This document shows positions 13,472 through 14,580 of a stretch of 14,580 nt of DNA, one piece after another (position 1 is the stretch's first letter; each line of letters starts with the position of its first letter). The DNA lies in assembly GCA_030148625.1 (NCBI GenBank), contig JASBTC010000445.1:1-14580 (forward strand). The letters are read 5' to 3'. Under the pieces are notes generated by a model that was not told the DNA's origin, made no database searches, and saw only the letters and a list, made by a program, of their open reading frames with translations. Origin of the DNA: Sphingobium sp. Lineage in GTDB: Bacteria > Pseudomonadota > Alphaproteobacteria > Sphingomonadales > Sphingomonadaceae. Both the position numbers and the translations under genes were made by a program.

Positions 13472-14038
13472 ATGGCCCGCAGAAACCAGTATCGGCTTTT
13501 CGAGACCAGGGCCGGCTTTGCAGCGATCGGCTGGAACGACACCGGCATCTCCAGCCTGCGCCTGCCTGCGCCGACCGCGCTTGAGACCGAGCGGGCGATG
13601 GCGCGGCGCATGCCCGGCGCGTCGCCCGGCGAACCGCCCGCCGATGTGCAGGCGGTTATCGACGCGGCCATTCGCTATTTTGCCGGAGAGCGCATCGATT
13701 TCTCGGGTGTGACGGTCGATCTCGGCGAACAGGAGCCTTTCTTCGCACGCGTCTACGATCATGTGCGCACGCTGGGCTGGGGTGAGACGACCACCTATGG
13801 CGCGGTCGCGCAGACGCTCGGCGCCGGCCCCGAATATGCGCGCGATGTGGGACAGGCGATGGCGAAGAATCCGGTTCCGCTGATCGTCCCCTGCCACCGC
13901 GTCACTGCCGCGGGCGGCAAGATCGGCGGCTTCTCCGCGCCCGGCGGCTCCATGTCGAAGGCGCGGATGCTCGAACTGGAAGGCGTGGCGACGGTCGCGC
14001 CGCTCCAGAGTCCGGCGCAGCAGGGCTTCGATTTTTAA
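13472..14038 (+). CDS. ogt: Methylated-DNA-[protein]-cysteine S-methyltransferase (O6-alkylguanine repair)
   Basis: 188 residues. A suicide repair enzyme that transfers the alkyl group from O6-alkylguanine to its own Cys. The active-site signature is PCHRV with Cys141 (IVPCHRVTAAGGKIGGFS at 138-155). The DNA-binding helix-turn-helix precedes it (FARVYDHVRTLGWGETTTYG at 91-110, AVAQTLG, ARDVGQAMAKNP with the Arg-finger-type Arg124). An N-terminal regulatory domain covers about 1-85. The ATG at 13472 has GGAGTGGAG just upstream; the frame could extend to 13265, but that part lacks family similarity. The Thr after PCHRV replaces the more common Ile/Val. No Ada N-terminal domain, so a stand-alone transferase of the Ogt/AdaB kind. 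Cytoplasmic; no operon partner. Confidence 0.95.
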   Translation: MARRNQYRLFETRAGFAAIGWNDTGISSLRLPAPTALETERAMARRMPGASPGEPPADVQAVIDAAIRYFAGERIDFSGVTVDLGEQEPFFARVYDHVRTLGWGETTTYGAVAQTLGAGPEYARDVGQAMAKNPVPLIVPCHRVTAAGGKIGGFSAPGGSMSKARMLELEGVATVAPLQSPAQQGFDF

Positions 14039-14117
14039 GGCGGCTTCTTCTTCTCCGCATGCCGGCCCAGCGTCTTCCCAACAACTTCGGGATTACTTGC
14101 GCACACACCCCGCCACT

Positions 14118-14580
14118 CGATCGCTCCGTTCCGGACGCGATCCGCGTTGCGCCGGTTTCGCCTTTCCCACAGAGAAGGTTGAAAATAGGAGAGGCCCACA
14201 TGCCGATGATTGAACGGGTTGCGGCCTACGCACTTGTCGCCGCCATGGCCATTGGCGCTCCGGCCAGTGCCGGCGAACCGCCGAAACCGGACTGGCCCAA
14301 GACCGTGTATGAGTGCAGCCATCGCGGCCCGCTTGATCAGCTCGGCGGTACGCTCGAATTCGATACCATATTCACCGAAGCGGGTGCTGTTCACGAGGAA
14401 CGCGCCCGATGGGACATGGCGATCTCGGGGCAATGGCCACAGCAGCCCGCGGGAAAGCTGCTCCGCATCGATCCCAATGCCGAAAGCCGGATCGCAATCG
14501 CGTGGTCGAATCCGGGGCTTTGGTTCAAGCCCGGCAAGGATCCGGCCGATTATGCCCAGCTCACCGTCTCGAGCCCCTCC
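14118..14580 (+). repeat. Right copy of the long diverged inverted duplication
   Basis: Aligns in inverted orientation with 1-470. The 82 bp upstream of the gene also align, with scattered substitutions and almost no gaps up to about 40 bp before the start codon. The best segment is 14444-14474, 31 bp identical to the complement of 116-146. Confidence 0.85.
14200..14580 (+). CDS. Secreted hypothetical protein, 3' end cut by window edge (paralogue B)
   Basis: 127 codons visible. Signal peptide with hydrophobic 8-20 and PASA cleavage before GEPPKPDWPK, then YEC, GKLLRID (about 85-91) and WSNP. AGGAGAGG is 6 bases upstream of the ATG, a better site than in paralogue A. About 70% protein identity to the gene at the opposite edge; most differences are in the middle third (residues 40-80), while the signal region, PPKPDWPK and PAGKLLRIDP are conserved. 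Both copies keep an open frame, so both are probably functional. Family and role unknown. Confidence 0.82.
   Translation, partial: MPMIERVAAYALVAAMAIGAPASAGEPPKPDWPKTVYECSHRGPLDQLGGTLEFDTIFTEAGAVHEERARWDMAISGQWPQQPAGKLLRIDPNAESRIAIAWSNPGLWFKPGKDPADYAQLTVSSPS

Noticed and set aside
1..14580. CRISPR array, tRNA/rRNA genes, insertion sequence or phage integrase
   Set aside because: No regularly spaced repeats, no cloverleaf or rRNA sequence recognised, and no transposase or integrase motifs in any frame I read.

Overview
The window looks like chromosomal DNA of a sphingomonad (Alphaproteobacteria, Sphingomonadales). Signs are the high GC with strong G/C third-position codon bias, an STN-bearing TonB-dependent receptor under a FecI/FecR pair, an Azotobacter-type Fpr and 7Fe ferredoxin, and a GC-rich palindromic intergenic repeat of a kind common in this order. 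Taxonomy is inferred from gene content only.

Layout. 1-390 (minus) and 14200-14580 (plus) are two cut-off copies of one secreted-protein gene, about 70% identical in protein, facing outward at the two edges. 543-2781 is a redox module: a LysR regulator resembling FinR, divergent from fpr (ferredoxin-NADP+ reductase), with fdxA (7Fe ferredoxin) behind it. 2924-4067 holds a secreted protein with a DxNxDGxxD motif and, convergent to it, a DUF1905/YdeI-type protein. 4262-11250 is the centrepiece: ECF sigma factor, FecR anti-sigma, STN-TonB-dependent receptor and a secreted prolyl-oligopeptidase-fold (S9) enzyme, all on the plus strand. 11251-14038 is a patchwork of a GC-rich palindromic repeat, a conserved hypothetical protein, a pair of small coupled minus-strand ORFs, a secreted hypothetical protein, a possible gene remnant and an O6-alkylguanine-DNA methyltransferase.

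How the centrepiece may work. The order sigma-fecR-receptor-S9 peptidase matches the accessory half of proteobacterial lasso-peptide clusters, where an AtxE2-type isopeptidase linearises a threaded lasso peptide imported by a TonB-dependent receptor. The biosynthetic half (precursor A, RRE/transglutaminase-like protease B, asparagine-synthetase-like cyclase C) is not in this window. The locus may therefore be a stand-alone import-and-linearise system for lasso or similar peptides made elsewhere in the genome or by neighbours. Two copies of a 28-nt bipartite motif with identical spacing (AACGGAA-N14-CATCGTY) lie upstream of the sigma gene and of the receptor gene. They are most simply read as the promoters recognised by this sigma factor, giving ligand-triggered autoregulation of uptake and cleavage. 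In the second copy the -35 half sits in the loop of a perfect 10-bp inverted repeat, and a second hairpin follows just before the receptor ribosome-binding site.
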